From Lysobacterales bacterium 66-474 (lineage in GTDB: Bacteria; Pseudomonadota; Gammaproteobacteria; Xanthomonadales; Rhodanobacteraceae), in NCBI GenBank assembly GCA_001899805.1, contig MKWP01000016.1:1-64000 (forward strand): DNA of 64,000 nt, given 5' to 3'. Positions within the stretch are counted from its first letter, which is position 1, and each line of letters opens with the position of its first letter. This document shows, in pieces, positions 53,747-62,367 of this stretch. The position numbers were made by a program, and so were the translations under genes. The notes below the pieces were generated by a model. It ran no database searches. It worked only from the letters and a program-made list of their open reading frames with translations, and was not told the DNA's origin.

Positions 53747-55374
53747 AAATGAACGCGCTGAAGATGAATCCGCGCATGCTGATGCGCATCGTGGTGATCG
53801 CGATCGCGGTCGGCATCGTCGGCTGGCAGTGGCGGGCGAAGCAGCGCGCTCCGCACGGGAACGACGCGGAGCGCACCACGGCGACGAGTACGGCCACCGC
53901 AACGCCCGCAGCGGCTTCCACGGCGCCGGCCAAGCCGGTGAAGCCCGCGCCGCCGGCGACGATCAGGCTGGGCACGCTGACCCTGACGGCGTGCGAGCTG
54001 AAGGCGCCGCACGGCGGTGCCGGCGTGCCCGCGTTCTGCACGAAGTTCCCGGTGCCGGAAAACCGCGGCGACCCGAAATCGCGCCGCATCGACCTGAAGG
54101 TCGCGATCGTGAAAAGCGATTCGACGGTGCCCGAGAAGGACATGGTGGTGTACCTGGCCGGCGGCCCCGGCCAATCCGCGACCGAAACCTTCCCGCAGCT
54201 CGCGACCGCGTTCGCGCCGCTGCAGAAGCACCACGACATCCTGGTGCTCGACCAGCGCGGCACCGGCGGCTCGCACGCGTTGTCGTGTCCCGAGGTCGAG
54301 AAGGCCCAGAAGGGACAGCAAGACCTGCCGTTCGACGCCGCGCGCGTGAAGGCCGACATCGCGAAGTGCCTCGCCGAAGTCGAGAAGACCGCCGATCCGC
54401 GCTACTACACCACCACCATTGCGGTCGCCGACCTCGAAGCCGTACGCCAGGCGCTGGGCGCGCCGAAGTTCGATCTCATCGGGATTTCCTACGGCACCCG
54501 CATGGCGCAGCAGTACGCCACCGCGCATCCGGACGCGGTGCGCAGCATCGTGCTGGACAGCGTCGCGCCGAACACCTTGATCCTCGGCGAGACCTTCGCG
54601 TCCGACCTCGAACGCGCGTTGAAGCTGCAGGCTGAAGCCTGCCTCGCCACGCCGGCTTGCAAGCAGGCGTTCGGCGACTGGCGCAAAACCCTGCTGGACC
54701 TGCACGCGCAACTGGCCGCGAAGCCGGTCGAGAACGCGGGCTTCCGCGATCCGCGCACCAACGAACCGGCCACGCGCAACGTCACCGGCGACACCCTGGC
54801 GGGACTGGTGCACCTGTTCGCGTACAACGCCGAGGCCTCGGCGCTGCTGCCGCTGGACGTGGCGCAGGCGGCAAAGGGGGATTTCGCGCCGCTGCTCGCG
54901 CAGACCCAGATCGGCGAGGGCGACCTCTCGGGCAACATGAACGGCGGCATGCAGCTTTCGGTGATGTGCAGCGAAGACGCACCGTTCCTGACCGCGCGCC
55001 CCGGGGATGCCGACACCCTGCTCGGCACGCGCCCGATCGAGCGTATCCAGGCGGCGTGTTCGGTATGGCCGCGCGGCGCGGTGCCGAAGGATTTCCACGC
55101 GCCGTTCAAGTCCTCGATCCCGACCCTGATCCTCTCGGGCGAACGCGACCCGGTCACGCCGCCGCGTTTCGCCGGGGAAGTGCTGAAGGGGCTCGCGAAT
55201 GGCCGCGTGCTCGAATTGAAAGGCATGGGCCACGGCGAACTGACGATCGGCTGCATGCCGAAGCTGGTGAACGAATTCATCGACAAGTTGGATCCGAAGC
55301 AGCTCGACGCCGCGTGCCTGAAACGCATCGGGCCGATCCCCGCGTTCGTGAATTTCAATGGAGCCGCGCCATGA
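53743..55374 (+). CDS. Alpha/beta hydrolase, peptidase S33 (tripeptidyl aminopeptidase-like), membrane-anchored
   Basis: 543 residues. An N-terminal TM anchor (LMRIVVIAIAVGIVGWQW) and a Thr/Ala/Pro linker precede the catalytic part, so it faces the periplasm. Oxyanion region YLAGGPGQSA, LDQRGTGGS, nucleophile Ser in GISYGTR (about 249), acid in SGERDPVTPP and His in GMGHGEL complete the triad. The C-terminal half is the TAP-type cap. Probable substrates are short peptides released in the periplasm. The start overlaps the XRE stop by four bases. Confidence 0.9.
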   Translation: MKMNALKMNPRMLMRIVVIAIAVGIVGWQWRAKQRAPHGNDAERTTATSTATATPAAASTAPAKPVKPAPPATIRLGTLTLTACELKAPHGGAGVPAFCTKFPVPENRGDPKSRRIDLKVAIVKSDSTVPEKDMVVYLAGGPGQSATETFPQLATAFAPLQKHHDILVLDQRGTGGSHALSCPEVEKAQKGQQDLPFDAARVKADIAKCLAEVEKTADPRYYTTTIAVADLEAVRQALGAPKFDLIGISYGTRMAQQYATAHPDAVRSIVLDSVAPNTLILGETFASDLERALKLQAEACLATPACKQAFGDWRKTLLDLHAQLAAKPVENAGFRDPRTNEPATRNVTGDTLAGLVHLFAYNAEASALLPLDVAQAAKGDFAPLLAQTQIGEGDLSGNMNGGMQLSVMCSEDAPFLTARPGDADTLLGTRPIERIQAACSVWPRGAVPKDFHAPFKSSIPTLILSGERDPVTPPRFAGEVLKGLANGRVLELKGMGHGELTIGCMPKLVNEFIDKLDPKQLDAACLKRIGPIPAFVNFNGAAP

Positions 55375-55390
55375 GCCATGGCTCCTTGAA

Positions 55391-55527
55391 CCCCTCTCCC
55401 TTCGGGAGAGGGGCAGGGGTGAGGGTACGCAACTCGGGGAATCGGGTCAGATGGCGGTGGGTCCGGTTTCCGCTTGAACACGCACCCTCACCCGGCCTTC
55501 GGCCACCCTCTCCCGAAGGGAGAGGGG
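55391..55527. repeat. Inverted pair of palindromic repeats (CCCTCTCCCTTCGGGAGAGG family)
   Basis: Unit 1 at 55391-55425: CCCCTCTCCCTTCGGGAGAG, then GGGCAGGGGTGAGGG. Unit 2 in inverse orientation at 55483-55527, ending CCCTCTCCCGAAGGGAGAGG. Each unit is itself a hairpin, and the two can also pair. They lie between the S33 gene and the ABC transporter genes, splitting the operon. Confidence 0.85.
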
Positions 55528-55581
55528 AAAAGCTGCTGGTGCCGTCATCAGCGGCGGCAAGTGCCCGACTGGAGAAAGCCC

Positions 55582-56316
55582 ATGATTGAAGTAAAAGACC
55601 TGCACAAGGCTTTCGGCAAGGTGAAGGCCGTCGACGGCGTCAGCTTCGCCGCCCGCGACGGCGAAATCACCGGCCTGCTCGGTCCCAACGGCGCCGGCAA
55701 GACCACCACCCTGCGGATGCTCTACACCCTGATGAAACCCGACTCCGGGCAGGTGCTGGTGGATGGCATCGACGCGGCGGTCGATCCGATCGCGGTGCGC
55801 CGACGCCTCGGCGTACTGCCGGATGCGCGCGGCCTGTACAAGCGCCTGAGCGCGCGCGAGAACATCGATTATTTCGCGCGCCTGCACGGCATCGAAACCC
55901 GCCTGATGCACCAGCGCCGCGAAAAACTGGTCGATGCGCTGGAAATGCGCGACATCCTCGACCGTCGCACCGAGGGTTTCTCGCAAGGCCAGCGCGTCAA
56001 GACCGCGATCGCGCGCGCGCTGGTGCACGATCCGAAAAACGTGATCCTCGACGAGCCCACCAACGGCCTCGACGTGATGGCCACGCGCGGCCTGCGCACG
56101 TTCATGCGCAACCTCAAGGCCGAAGGGCGCTGCGTGCTGTTCTCCAGCCACATCATGCAGGAGGTCGCGATGCTGTGCGACCGCATCGTGGTGATCGCCA
56201 ACGGCCGCGTGGTCGCCGACGAAACCCCGGATGCGCTGCGTGCGCAAACCGGCGAGGCCAACCTCGAGGACGCCTTCGTGAAATTGATCGGCAGTGAAGA
56301 AGGACTCGCCGCATGA
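55582..56316 (+). CDS. ABC transporter ATP-binding protein (NatA-like)
   Basis: 244 residues. Walker A LLGPNGAGKTTTLRM, Q-loop region, signature FSQGQRVKTAIARAL (FSxGQ form), Walker B VILDEPTNGLDV, and switch His in FSSHIMQEV. FSQGQ with a GLDV D-loop is typical of the NatA/CcmA branch. The ATG at 55582 follows GGAGA. It overlaps the permease gene (ATGA) and forms an exporter with it. Confidence 0.94.
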   Translation: MIEVKDLHKAFGKVKAVDGVSFAARDGEITGLLGPNGAGKTTTLRMLYTLMKPDSGQVLVDGIDAAVDPIAVRRRLGVLPDARGLYKRLSARENIDYFARLHGIETRLMHQRREKLVDALEMRDILDRRTEGFSQGQRVKTAIARALVHDPKNVILDEPTNGLDVMATRGLRTFMRNLKAEGRCVLFSSHIMQEVAMLCDRIVVIANGRVVADETPDALRAQTGEANLEDAFVKLIGSEEGLAA

Positions 56317-57488
56317 AATCGATGGTTACCGTCTTCCTCAAGGAAGTCCGCGAGAACCTGCGCGACAAGCGCACCGTGTTCAGCGCCCTGGTCTACGGGC
56401 CGCTGATGGGACCGATCATCTTCGTCGCCCTGATGAACACGGTGATCAGCCGCGAGATGACCAAGGCCGAGGGACCGCTCGAGGTTCCGGTGATCGGCGC
56501 GCAATACGCGCCCAACCTGATCGACGGCCTGAAGCAGCAGGGCCTGGTGCCGCAACCGCCGATCGCCGATCCCGACAAGGCCGTGCGCGAGCGCGACGCC
56601 GACGTGGTGCTGCGCATCCCCGCCGATTACGCCCGTGCCTGGACCAAGGGCGAACCGGCCCAGGTCGAGCTGATCTACGACTCGTCGCAGATGGGCACCG
56701 GCACCTCGCGTTCGCGGCTGGAAAACATGCTGAAGCACTACGGCAGCCAGCAAGGCGCGCTGCGCCTGCTCGCGCGCGGACTTTCGCCCGGCATCGCCGC
56801 GCCGGTGGTGGTCAGCGAACGCGACCAGTCCACGCCGCAATCGCGCGCGGGACAACTGTTCAGCATCCTGCCGTACTTCTTCGTGCTGGCGATCTACGTC
56901 GGCAGCATGTACCTCGCCATCGACCTGACCGCGGGCGAGCGCGAACGGCAGTCGCTGGAACCGTTGTTCGCCAACCCGGTGGCACGCTGGCGGATCCTGC
57001 TCGGCAAGCTCGGCGCGATCGGCGTGTATGCGCTGGCCAGCCTGGTGCTGACCGCCGTCGCGTTCTCCGTGGCGGGACATTTCCTGCCCGCGGAGAAGCT
57101 GGGCATGTCGTTCGACCTCGGCGCGGGATTCATCGGCCGGGTGATCCTGCTGGAGTTGCCGCTGATCGCCCTGTTCGCCGTGCTGGAAACCCTGGTCGCG
57201 GCGTTCGCCAAGAGCTACCGCGAAGCGCAGACCTACCTCAGCCTGCTGCTGATCGTGCCGGCGCTGCCGTCGATCATCATGGCGTTCATGCCGATCAAGC
57301 CCGCGACCTGGATGTACGCGGTGCCCTTGCTCGGCCAGCAGGTCGGCGTGAGCGACATGCTGCGCGGCGTGCCGGTGTCCGTGGGCAACATCGGCCTCGC
57401 ACTGGTTTGCGGATTCGCGGCGGCCTTCGTCCTCGGCCTCGTCACCGCCGTGGTCTACCGCAGCGAGAAGCTCGCGATTTCGGCGTGA
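56313..57488 (+). CDS. ABC-2 type transporter permease (NatB-like)
   Basis: 391 residues. One N-terminal TM helix, a large extracytoplasmic domain (about residues 50-180), then five TM helices (FVLAIYVGSMYLAIDLTAGE; LEPLFANPVARWRILLGKLG; SLLLIVPALPSIIMAFMPIK). GERERQSLEPLFANP is the NatB/ABC-2 signature. In Bacillus NatAB exports Na+; in other bacteria relatives export peptides or drugs. Association with a membrane peptidase and XRE regulator is inferred from synteny; the inverted repeat pair upstream makes independent transcription possible. Confidence 0.92.
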   Translation: MKSMVTVFLKEVRENLRDKRTVFSALVYGPLMGPIIFVALMNTVISREMTKAEGPLEVPVIGAQYAPNLIDGLKQQGLVPQPPIADPDKAVRERDADVVLRIPADYARAWTKGEPAQVELIYDSSQMGTGTSRSRLENMLKHYGSQQGALRLLARGLSPGIAAPVVVSERDQSTPQSRAGQLFSILPYFFVLAIYVGSMYLAIDLTAGERERQSLEPLFANPVARWRILLGKLGAIGVYALASLVLTAVAFSVAGHFLPAEKLGMSFDLGAGFIGRVILLELPLIALFAVLETLVAAFAKSYREAQTYLSLLLIVPALPSIIMAFMPIKPATWMYAVPLLGQQVGVSDMLRGVPVSVGNIGLALVCGFAAAFVLGLVTAVVYRSEKLAISA

Positions 57489-57570
57489 CCCGCGACGCCG
57501 GTTCCGGGCACGCCGGCGACGTGCCCGGAACCGTCGTAAGATCGGCCCATCATCCGATGGAGTCCGTCCG

Positions 57571-57888
57571 ATGATCATGCGTATCTGGCGCGGCATCACC
57601 CCGAAAGACCAGGCCGACGCCTATCTCGAACACCTGCAGCACACCGCGCTGCCGGCGCTGAGGGGCTACAAGGGCCAGCGCGGCGCGTGGGTGCTGCGCA
57701 GGATCCAGGGCGAGCAGTGCGAATTCCAGCTGCTTACGCTGTGGGATTCCATGAAGGCCCTGCACGCCTACGCCGGCAAGCAGCCCGAGCGCGCGGTGTA
57801 CTACGACGAGGACGACAAGTACCTGCTCGACATGGAGCCGCTGGTGCGGTTGTACGAGGTGGCCGATACTGTTGTGCCTCCGGTGTGA
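57571..57888 (+). CDS. Antibiotic biosynthesis monooxygenase (ABM)-like protein
   Basis: 105 residues. Pattern MRIWRGITPKDQADAYLEHL, then RRIQGEQCEFQLLTLWDSMK and YYDEDDKYLLDMEP, a dimeric alpha-beta barrel resembling ABM-type proteins. The start at 57571 has a GGAG ribosome site. The family covers monooxygenases and many proteins with no known reaction, so the reaction cannot be assigned. Its 32-nt spacing to the MBL gene suggests co-transcription. Confidence 0.75.
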   Translation: MIMRIWRGITPKDQADAYLEHLQHTALPALRGYKGQRGAWVLRRIQGEQCEFQLLTLWDSMKALHAYAGKQPERAVYYDEDDKYLLDMEPLVRLYEVADTVVPPV

Positions 57889-57920
57889 ACCGGCACCGGG
57901 GACGCGCACGCGGGGGAGTC

Positions 57921-58802
57921 ATGCCGAAGGTCGATCCGTCGCATCCCGAAGTCGAATCGTTCTTCCACCCGGACACCGGCACCTGGACGCATGTCGTCCA
58001 CGACGGCGAGGCCGCCGCGATCATCGACCCGGTGCTGGATTACGACTCGGCGTCCGCGCACACATCCACCGCCAGCGCCGACGCGCTGTTGGCGTTCCTG
58101 CGCGACCGCGCATTGCGCGTGGCGTGGATCCTCGAAACCCACGCGCACGCCGATCACCTGAGCGCGGCGGGTTATCTGCACGACGCGCTGGATGCGCCGA
58201 TCGCGATCGGGGAAGGCATCGTCGAGGTGCAGGCGCACTTCAGGCAGGTGTTCGGACTGGGCGACGATTTCATGGCCGATGGCAGCCAGTTCGACCGCCT
58301 GCTCGTCGACGGCGACGTGCTGCACGCGGGATCACTCGCCCTGCGCGCGCTGGCGACGCCCGGCCATACCCGCGACAGCCTCACCTATGTCGCGGGCGAC
58401 GCCGCGTTCATCGGCGACACCCTGTTCGCGCCCGATCTCGGCACCGCGCGCTGCGACTTCCCGGGCGGCGACGCGGGCGAGTTGTACGCGTCGATCCGGC
58501 GCATCCTGGCGTTGCCCGAATCGACCCGCCTGTTCCTGTGCCACGACTACCCGCCCCCCACGCGCACCGCGTGGCGCGAAACCACGATCGCGTGCGAGTC
58601 ACGCGAGAACGTGCACGTCGGCGGCGGGGTGGCGGAGGACGCTTTCGTCGCGAAACGCCGTGCGCGCGACGCCACGTTGCCGGTGCCGCGCCTGCTGCTG
58701 CCCGCGCTGCAGGTCAACATCCGCGGCGGACGGTTGCCGCCCGCCGATGCCGACGGACATCGTTACCTGCGCCTGCCGTTGAACCGTATCGGGCGAGCTT
58801 AG
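57921..58802 (+). CDS. MBL-fold hydrolase, persulfide dioxygenase (ETHE1/Blh)-like
   Basis: 293 residues. Metal site THAHADHLSAA (HxHxDH), TPGHTRDSL, FIGDTLFAPDLGTARCDFPG and CHDYPPPTR, the pattern of ETHE1-like/Blh proteins, which oxidise persulfides or act in sulfide detoxification. The extended HDYPP...RENVHVGGG C-terminal region supports the Blh branch. The ATG at 57921 follows GGGGGAG. No BigR regulator or sulfurtransferase is next to it. Confidence 0.88.
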   Translation: MPKVDPSHPEVESFFHPDTGTWTHVVHDGEAAAIIDPVLDYDSASAHTSTASADALLAFLRDRALRVAWILETHAHADHLSAAGYLHDALDAPIAIGEGIVEVQAHFRQVFGLGDDFMADGSQFDRLLVDGDVLHAGSLALRALATPGHTRDSLTYVAGDAAFIGDTLFAPDLGTARCDFPGGDAGELYASIRRILALPESTRLFLCHDYPPPTRTAWRETTIACESRENVHVGGGVAEDAFVAKRRARDATLPVPRLLLPALQVNIRGGRLPPADADGHRYLRLPLNRIGRA

Positions 58803-58907
58803 GGACCTTCATTCAGAACGAATCGTCATCAGTATCGCCGGATGTTTTCGTATCGGCGTCCGGCAGCGCGCGCATAATGGTTGGCTCACCATGACGAGGT
58901 TCCTTGC

Positions 58908-59825
58908 ATGGGCACCACCGACAAACGCGTGCAGTTCGATTTCGAAGTCGATTTCTCCAACGGCGGCGGCATCCAGGGCCAGGGTTTCCGCCTCGACATC
59001 GACGGCGACGACATCGACGACGGCGCACTCTCCGATTACATCGTGCGCGACCTGCGGTTGCTGATGGTGGGCGCGGTGCGCATCCTCAACAAGCAGGTCA
59101 TCGCCGAGCGCCACAAGCGCACGGCCGCAGCGGCCGCAACCGATGGCGACGCAGGCACGCGCCACATCGACCTCAGCCACGCCATCGAGGACGGCATGAT
59201 CACCTACAAGGGCCTGCCGGCACCGATCGTGTGCGACCACATGTCCCGCGAACAATCGCGCGCGCACTACACAACAGGCACCGAGTTCCATATCGGCAAG
59301 ATCACGCTGGTCGCCAACACCGGCACCTACATCGACGCGCCGTACCACCGCTATGCCGACGGCAAGGACGTGTCCGGATTCGACCTCGACGAAGTCGCCG
59401 GCCTCGTCGCCGTGGTGGCACGGGTTGCAGGCATGGCGGGCCGCGCGATCGACCGCCGCGTGTTCCTGCCGCTCGACGCGCGCGGCAAGGCGGTACTGGT
59501 GCACACCGGCTGGGACCGGCACTGGCGCACCGACCGGTATTTCGAGGGCCACCCTTTCCTGACTGCGGATGCCGCGGAGTATTTGCGCGACGCCGGCGCG
59601 CGCCTGGTCGGGATCGATTCACTGAACATCGACGACACCGCCGACGGCCGCCGCCCCGTGCACAGCACGTTGCTGCGCGCCGGCATTCCGATCGTCGAAC
59701 ATCTGTGCGGGCTGGAACAACTGCCCACCGACGGCTTCCGTTTCTCCGCGGTGCCGGTGAAGGTCAAGGGCATGGGCACGTTCCCGGTGCGCGCCTACGC
59801 CACACTCGCCTCGACGGGAGCGTGA
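58908..59825 (+). CDS. Cyclase-family (kynurenine formamidase-like) protein with N-terminal extension
   Basis: 305 residues. The core (about 90-300) belongs to the cyclase superfamily: HIDLSHAIEDGMITYKGLP, then NTGTYIDAPYHRYADG, RAIDRRVFL, VGIDSLNIDD and KVKGMGTFPVRAYA. The motif is normally HxGTHxDxPxH; here the first His is Asn and the second is Tyr, so metal binding must differ or be lost. Residues 1-75 form a separate acidic module (QFDFEVDFSNGGGIQGQGFR). The start at 58908 has a GAGG ribosome site. A hydrolytic role is possible but uncertain. Confidence 0.82.
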   Translation: MGTTDKRVQFDFEVDFSNGGGIQGQGFRLDIDGDDIDDGALSDYIVRDLRLLMVGAVRILNKQVIAERHKRTAAAAATDGDAGTRHIDLSHAIEDGMITYKGLPAPIVCDHMSREQSRAHYTTGTEFHIGKITLVANTGTYIDAPYHRYADGKDVSGFDLDEVAGLVAVVARVAGMAGRAIDRRVFLPLDARGKAVLVHTGWDRHWRTDRYFEGHPFLTADAAEYLRDAGARLVGIDSLNIDDTADGRRPVHSTLLRAGIPIVEHLCGLEQLPTDGFRFSAVPVKVKGMGTFPVRAYATLASTGA

Positions 59826-59893
59826 AGGCGCCGCGACGGACGGACGGAGCACGCCTGCTAAAGTCGACGGACGCAATGCGCAGGGAGTCGTCG

Positions 59894-60757
59894 ATGCACG
59901 CTTCTCGCCCGTGGCTGTTCGCGCTGTGTTTCGCCGTGCTGGGCGTGACCGGCAGCCAAGCGGCCCGCGCCGCCGACAGCTTGCGCGTGATGACCTTCAA
60001 CGTGCGCCTGCCGTTGGCGTCCGACGGCCCCGAGCGCTGGGAGGCGCGCCGCGACCTGTTCGTGAAGACGATCCGCGACGAGCGCCCGGATGTGTTCGGC
60101 ACCCAGGAGCTGTACAAGGAACAGGGCGACTACGTCGTCGCCAAACTTCCCGAATACAAGTGGTTCGGGATGGGTCGCAAGGGCGGCGACGGCGACGAAC
60201 ACATGGGCGTGTTCTATCGCCGCGATGCATTGCGCGTGCTCGATTCCGGCAACTTCTGGCTGTCCGACACGCCGGACGTTCCGGGCAGCAATACCTGGGG
60301 AACGCCCTTTCCGCGCATGGTCACGTGGGCGCGCTTCCAGCGAACTGACGACGGCCGCACCTTCGTCCTGTTCGACACCCACCTGCCCTATCGCGCACAG
60401 GATGACGCCGCGCGCGAAAAAGGCGCGGCGGTGATCCTTGAGCGGATCGCGAAGCTTCCGCCGGACGAACCGTTCGTACTCACCGGCGATTTCAACACCA
60501 AGCCCGCGAGCCGCGTGCACGCGATGCTGACCGCGCATCTGCACGACGCGTGGCTGGTCGCGCCGCATCGCCGCGGGCCCGACAAGACCTTCCACGCTTT
60601 CACCGGCGAGCCGACCGAGCGCATCGACTGGATCCTGGTGCGCGGCTTTCGCGTGAAGGACGCCCGCACCGTGACTACGCACCAGGGCAAGCTTTATCCG
60701 TCGGACCATTTTCCGGTGACGGCCGATCTGCTCTGGCCGGTCCGGCGGCAGCCGTGA
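59894..60757 (+). CDS. Secreted endonuclease/exonuclease/phosphatase-family protein
   Basis: 287 residues from the ATG at 59894 (GGGAG ribosome site), with a signal peptide (LFALCFAVLGVTGSQAARA). EEP catalytic residues are visible: VMTFNVRLP, GTQELYKEQ (metal Glu), FDTHLPYRAQD, LTGDFNTKP and the closing SDHFPVTADL (catalytic Asp-His). RIDWILVRGF is present. Close to the mammalian deadenylase/EEP group and bacterial periplasmic members; substrate may be nucleic acid, phospholipid or phosphoinositide. Confidence 0.9.
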   Translation: MHASRPWLFALCFAVLGVTGSQAARAADSLRVMTFNVRLPLASDGPERWEARRDLFVKTIRDERPDVFGTQELYKEQGDYVVAKLPEYKWFGMGRKGGDGDEHMGVFYRRDALRVLDSGNFWLSDTPDVPGSNTWGTPFPRMVTWARFQRTDDGRTFVLFDTHLPYRAQDDAAREKGAAVILERIAKLPPDEPFVLTGDFNTKPASRVHAMLTAHLHDAWLVAPHRRGPDKTFHAFTGEPTERIDWILVRGFRVKDARTVTTHQGKLYPSDHFPVTADLLWPVRRQP

Positions 60758-60786
60758 ATCAATCGCGTGGCCCGATGAATCCACGG

Positions 60787-60850
60787 GCGGCGGAATCCGG
60801 GGCGGTCGTACGCGCTGAACCTGGATTCCGCTTCGCCCATCCGGGCTCCC
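60787..60850. repeat. REP doublet related to the RAYT-flanking repeats
   Basis: GGCGGCGGAATCCGGGGC at the left and GGATTCCGCTTCGCCCATCC with GGGCTCC at the right, in inverse orientation. The core differs slightly from the copies at 31326, 61597 and 62305. Confidence 0.65.
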
Positions 60851-60892
60851 CGCTACCGCGGCATGCAATGGCACGCGCGGGATCGCCGAGGA

Positions 60893-61459
60893 TCAATGCA
60901 ATCGCATGAACAGCATCAAGGTGTAGATGCTGAACAAGATCGCCGCCAAGGGCGCGAGAGCCTTGTGCATGCGTTCGCGCGCGGTGATCGCGCATGCACT
61001 CAAGATTGCGATGAAGACCAGTTGCGAAACGAAGTTCGACAATGGCTCCGGTGGGTGCCCGGACAAAAACCAGTCCTTGAGGATGCTGACGCTCACCGCG
61101 ATCGCGCCCATCGCAAAAAACCAGCGATGGTTGGCGTAGTAGTACGAACGCAGGTCGATCGGTTCGTCGCCGTGCACATCGGGCAACACCAGCGCCGCAG
61201 CCAGATAAGTGGCAATCGTCTGCGCCAGCATCAGTGAAAAACCGGGGAAGGTCCAGCGGGGGTAATCGCGCCACCCGAACATCGCCCACCATTCCTGCAC
61301 GCAGATCACCAGCAGCAGGATTGCCCACAACAGTGAAGGCCAGTACAGCCGCAATCGCGAGCGAGCCTGCATCAGGTCGCGGAAGCCCTGCAGGATCTGG
61401 GTGATCGCAAGGCCGAGGATGATCGAGATCAGGACCGAGAGGTAGCTGAAGGCGTCCAT
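60893..61459 (-). CDS. Hypothetical integral membrane protein
   Basis: 188 residues, about five or six TM helices. It begins MDAFSYLSVLISIILGLAIT, a start seen in a widespread uncharacterised family of membrane proteins; then WPSLLWAILLLVICVQEWWA, MLAQTIATYLAAALVLPDV and HRWFFAMGAIAVSVSILKDW. No catalytic motif. Monocistronic, with REP sequences on both sides. Function unknown. Confidence 0.75.
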   Translation of the reverse strand: MDAFSYLSVLISIILGLAITQILQGFRDLMQARSRLRLYWPSLLWAILLLVICVQEWWAMFGWRDYPRWTFPGFSLMLAQTIATYLAAALVLPDVHGDEPIDLRSYYYANHRWFFAMGAIAVSVSILKDWFLSGHPPEPLSNFVSQLVFIAILSACAITARERMHKALAPLAAILFSIYTLMLFMRLH

Positions 61460-61596
61460 ATGCGCGTTGCGTTCAAGTTCGACGCGCAGGATACGCGATC
61501 AGGGATGCGGCTGTGTTCTTGCAGGTTGGGGTTCCCAAAAAGCGCTCGCCCCACCTAGGTGAGCCGGACTCGCAAGCCCAGCCTACCCATCAGTGG

Positions 61597-61627
61597 GTAG
61601 CCCGGATGCAGCGAAGCGGAATCCGGG
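61597..61627. repeat. REP unit downstream of the RAYT gene
   Basis: GTAGCCCGGATGCAGCGAAG followed by CGGAATCCGGG. It lies 8 nt beyond the transposase stop. Inverse copy at 62305-62336. Confidence 0.9.
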
Positions 61628-61634
61628 AAACAAG

Positions 61635-62171
61635 CTAGTCCGGCCACTCACCGAAATCGCCTTGCGGTGCGGTCTTTTCCCCGCCCCAATCGTTCTGGAG
61701 AACGCCCTGTCGAACATATCTGTGAAATGAGGAGTACGGCCAATCCCGCACGCGTGCAACGTGGCCATGTTTCACCGGATTCCAGTGCACATAGTCAAGA
61801 TGCGCATGCAGGTCGACCTCGTCGCGAATGGTGTGTTCCCAGTAGCGTCGTTGCCAGACATTCGTTTCTCCCTTGGCATTGACGGCGACGGCATGGCCGT
61901 TTCGGCGCAGGCTGCGAACGAATCTGGTCTTGATCACGCGCCATCGTCCGGAATAGTCGTCATCACCTTCCGGCAATCTCCAGATCGCGTGCAGATGGTC
62001 CGGCATGACGACGGTCGCAACGATCACGAATGGGCGCAGCGCACGGACAAGTGCATGGGCGTCGCGCAACTCGGTGATTGCATCGACGAGCAATCGCGAC
62101 GATCGATCTCGAAGCGCGACCGTGAAGAAGAACGTGCCGCCGGGAACACGGTTTCGACGGTAAGCAACCAT
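61635..62171 (-). CDS. REP-associated tyrosine transposase (RAYT, Y1/HUH)
   Basis: 178 residues. It starts MVAYRRNRVPGGTFFFTVAL, as RAYT proteins do. The HUH pair is in VMPDHLHAIWRLPEGD. Other landmarks: TRFVRSLRR, NVWQRRYWEHTIRDEVD and LDYVHWNPVKHGHV. RAYTs are domesticated IS200/IS605-like transposases that act on REP single-stranded DNA. It is flanked by inverted REP units within 8 nt (3') and 133 nt (5'), the arrangement called a REPtron. It looks intact. Confidence 0.95.
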   Translation of the reverse strand: MVAYRRNRVPGGTFFFTVALRDRSSRLLVDAITELRDAHALVRALRPFVIVATVVMPDHLHAIWRLPEGDDDYSGRWRVIKTRFVRSLRRNGHAVAVNAKGETNVWQRRYWEHTIRDEVDLHAHLDYVHWNPVKHGHVARVRDWPYSSFHRYVRQGVLQNDWGGEKTAPQGDFGEWPD

Positions 62172-62304
62172 CGCCGCAGTTTGCCGCGCGGCGTGCCCGT
62201 GGCCAGCGGCAGATGCCGCAATTCCTTGTCAGGCGATGCCCCGAACGTGGTAGCCAGGATGGAGCCGTGCAGTCGCGAAATCCGGGAACGTTCGATGAGT
62301 TCAA

Positions 62305-62336
62305 CCCCGGATTCCGCTTCGCTGCATCCGGGCTAC
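62305..62336. repeat. REP unit upstream of the RAYT gene, inverse orientation
   Basis: CCCCGGATTCCGCTTCGCTG followed by CATCCGGGCTAC, the reverse complement of the unit at 61597 with one extra base at the edge. The two bracket the transposase. Confidence 0.9.
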
Positions 62337-62367
62337 TTGCCCGAATATTGTCGCGTACCGGCAGACG

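Noticed and set aside
62172-62304. N-terminal extension of the RAYT protein
   Set aside because: RAYT family proteins begin at the MVAYRRN position; the upstream frame is Arg/Leu-rich and leads into a REP.
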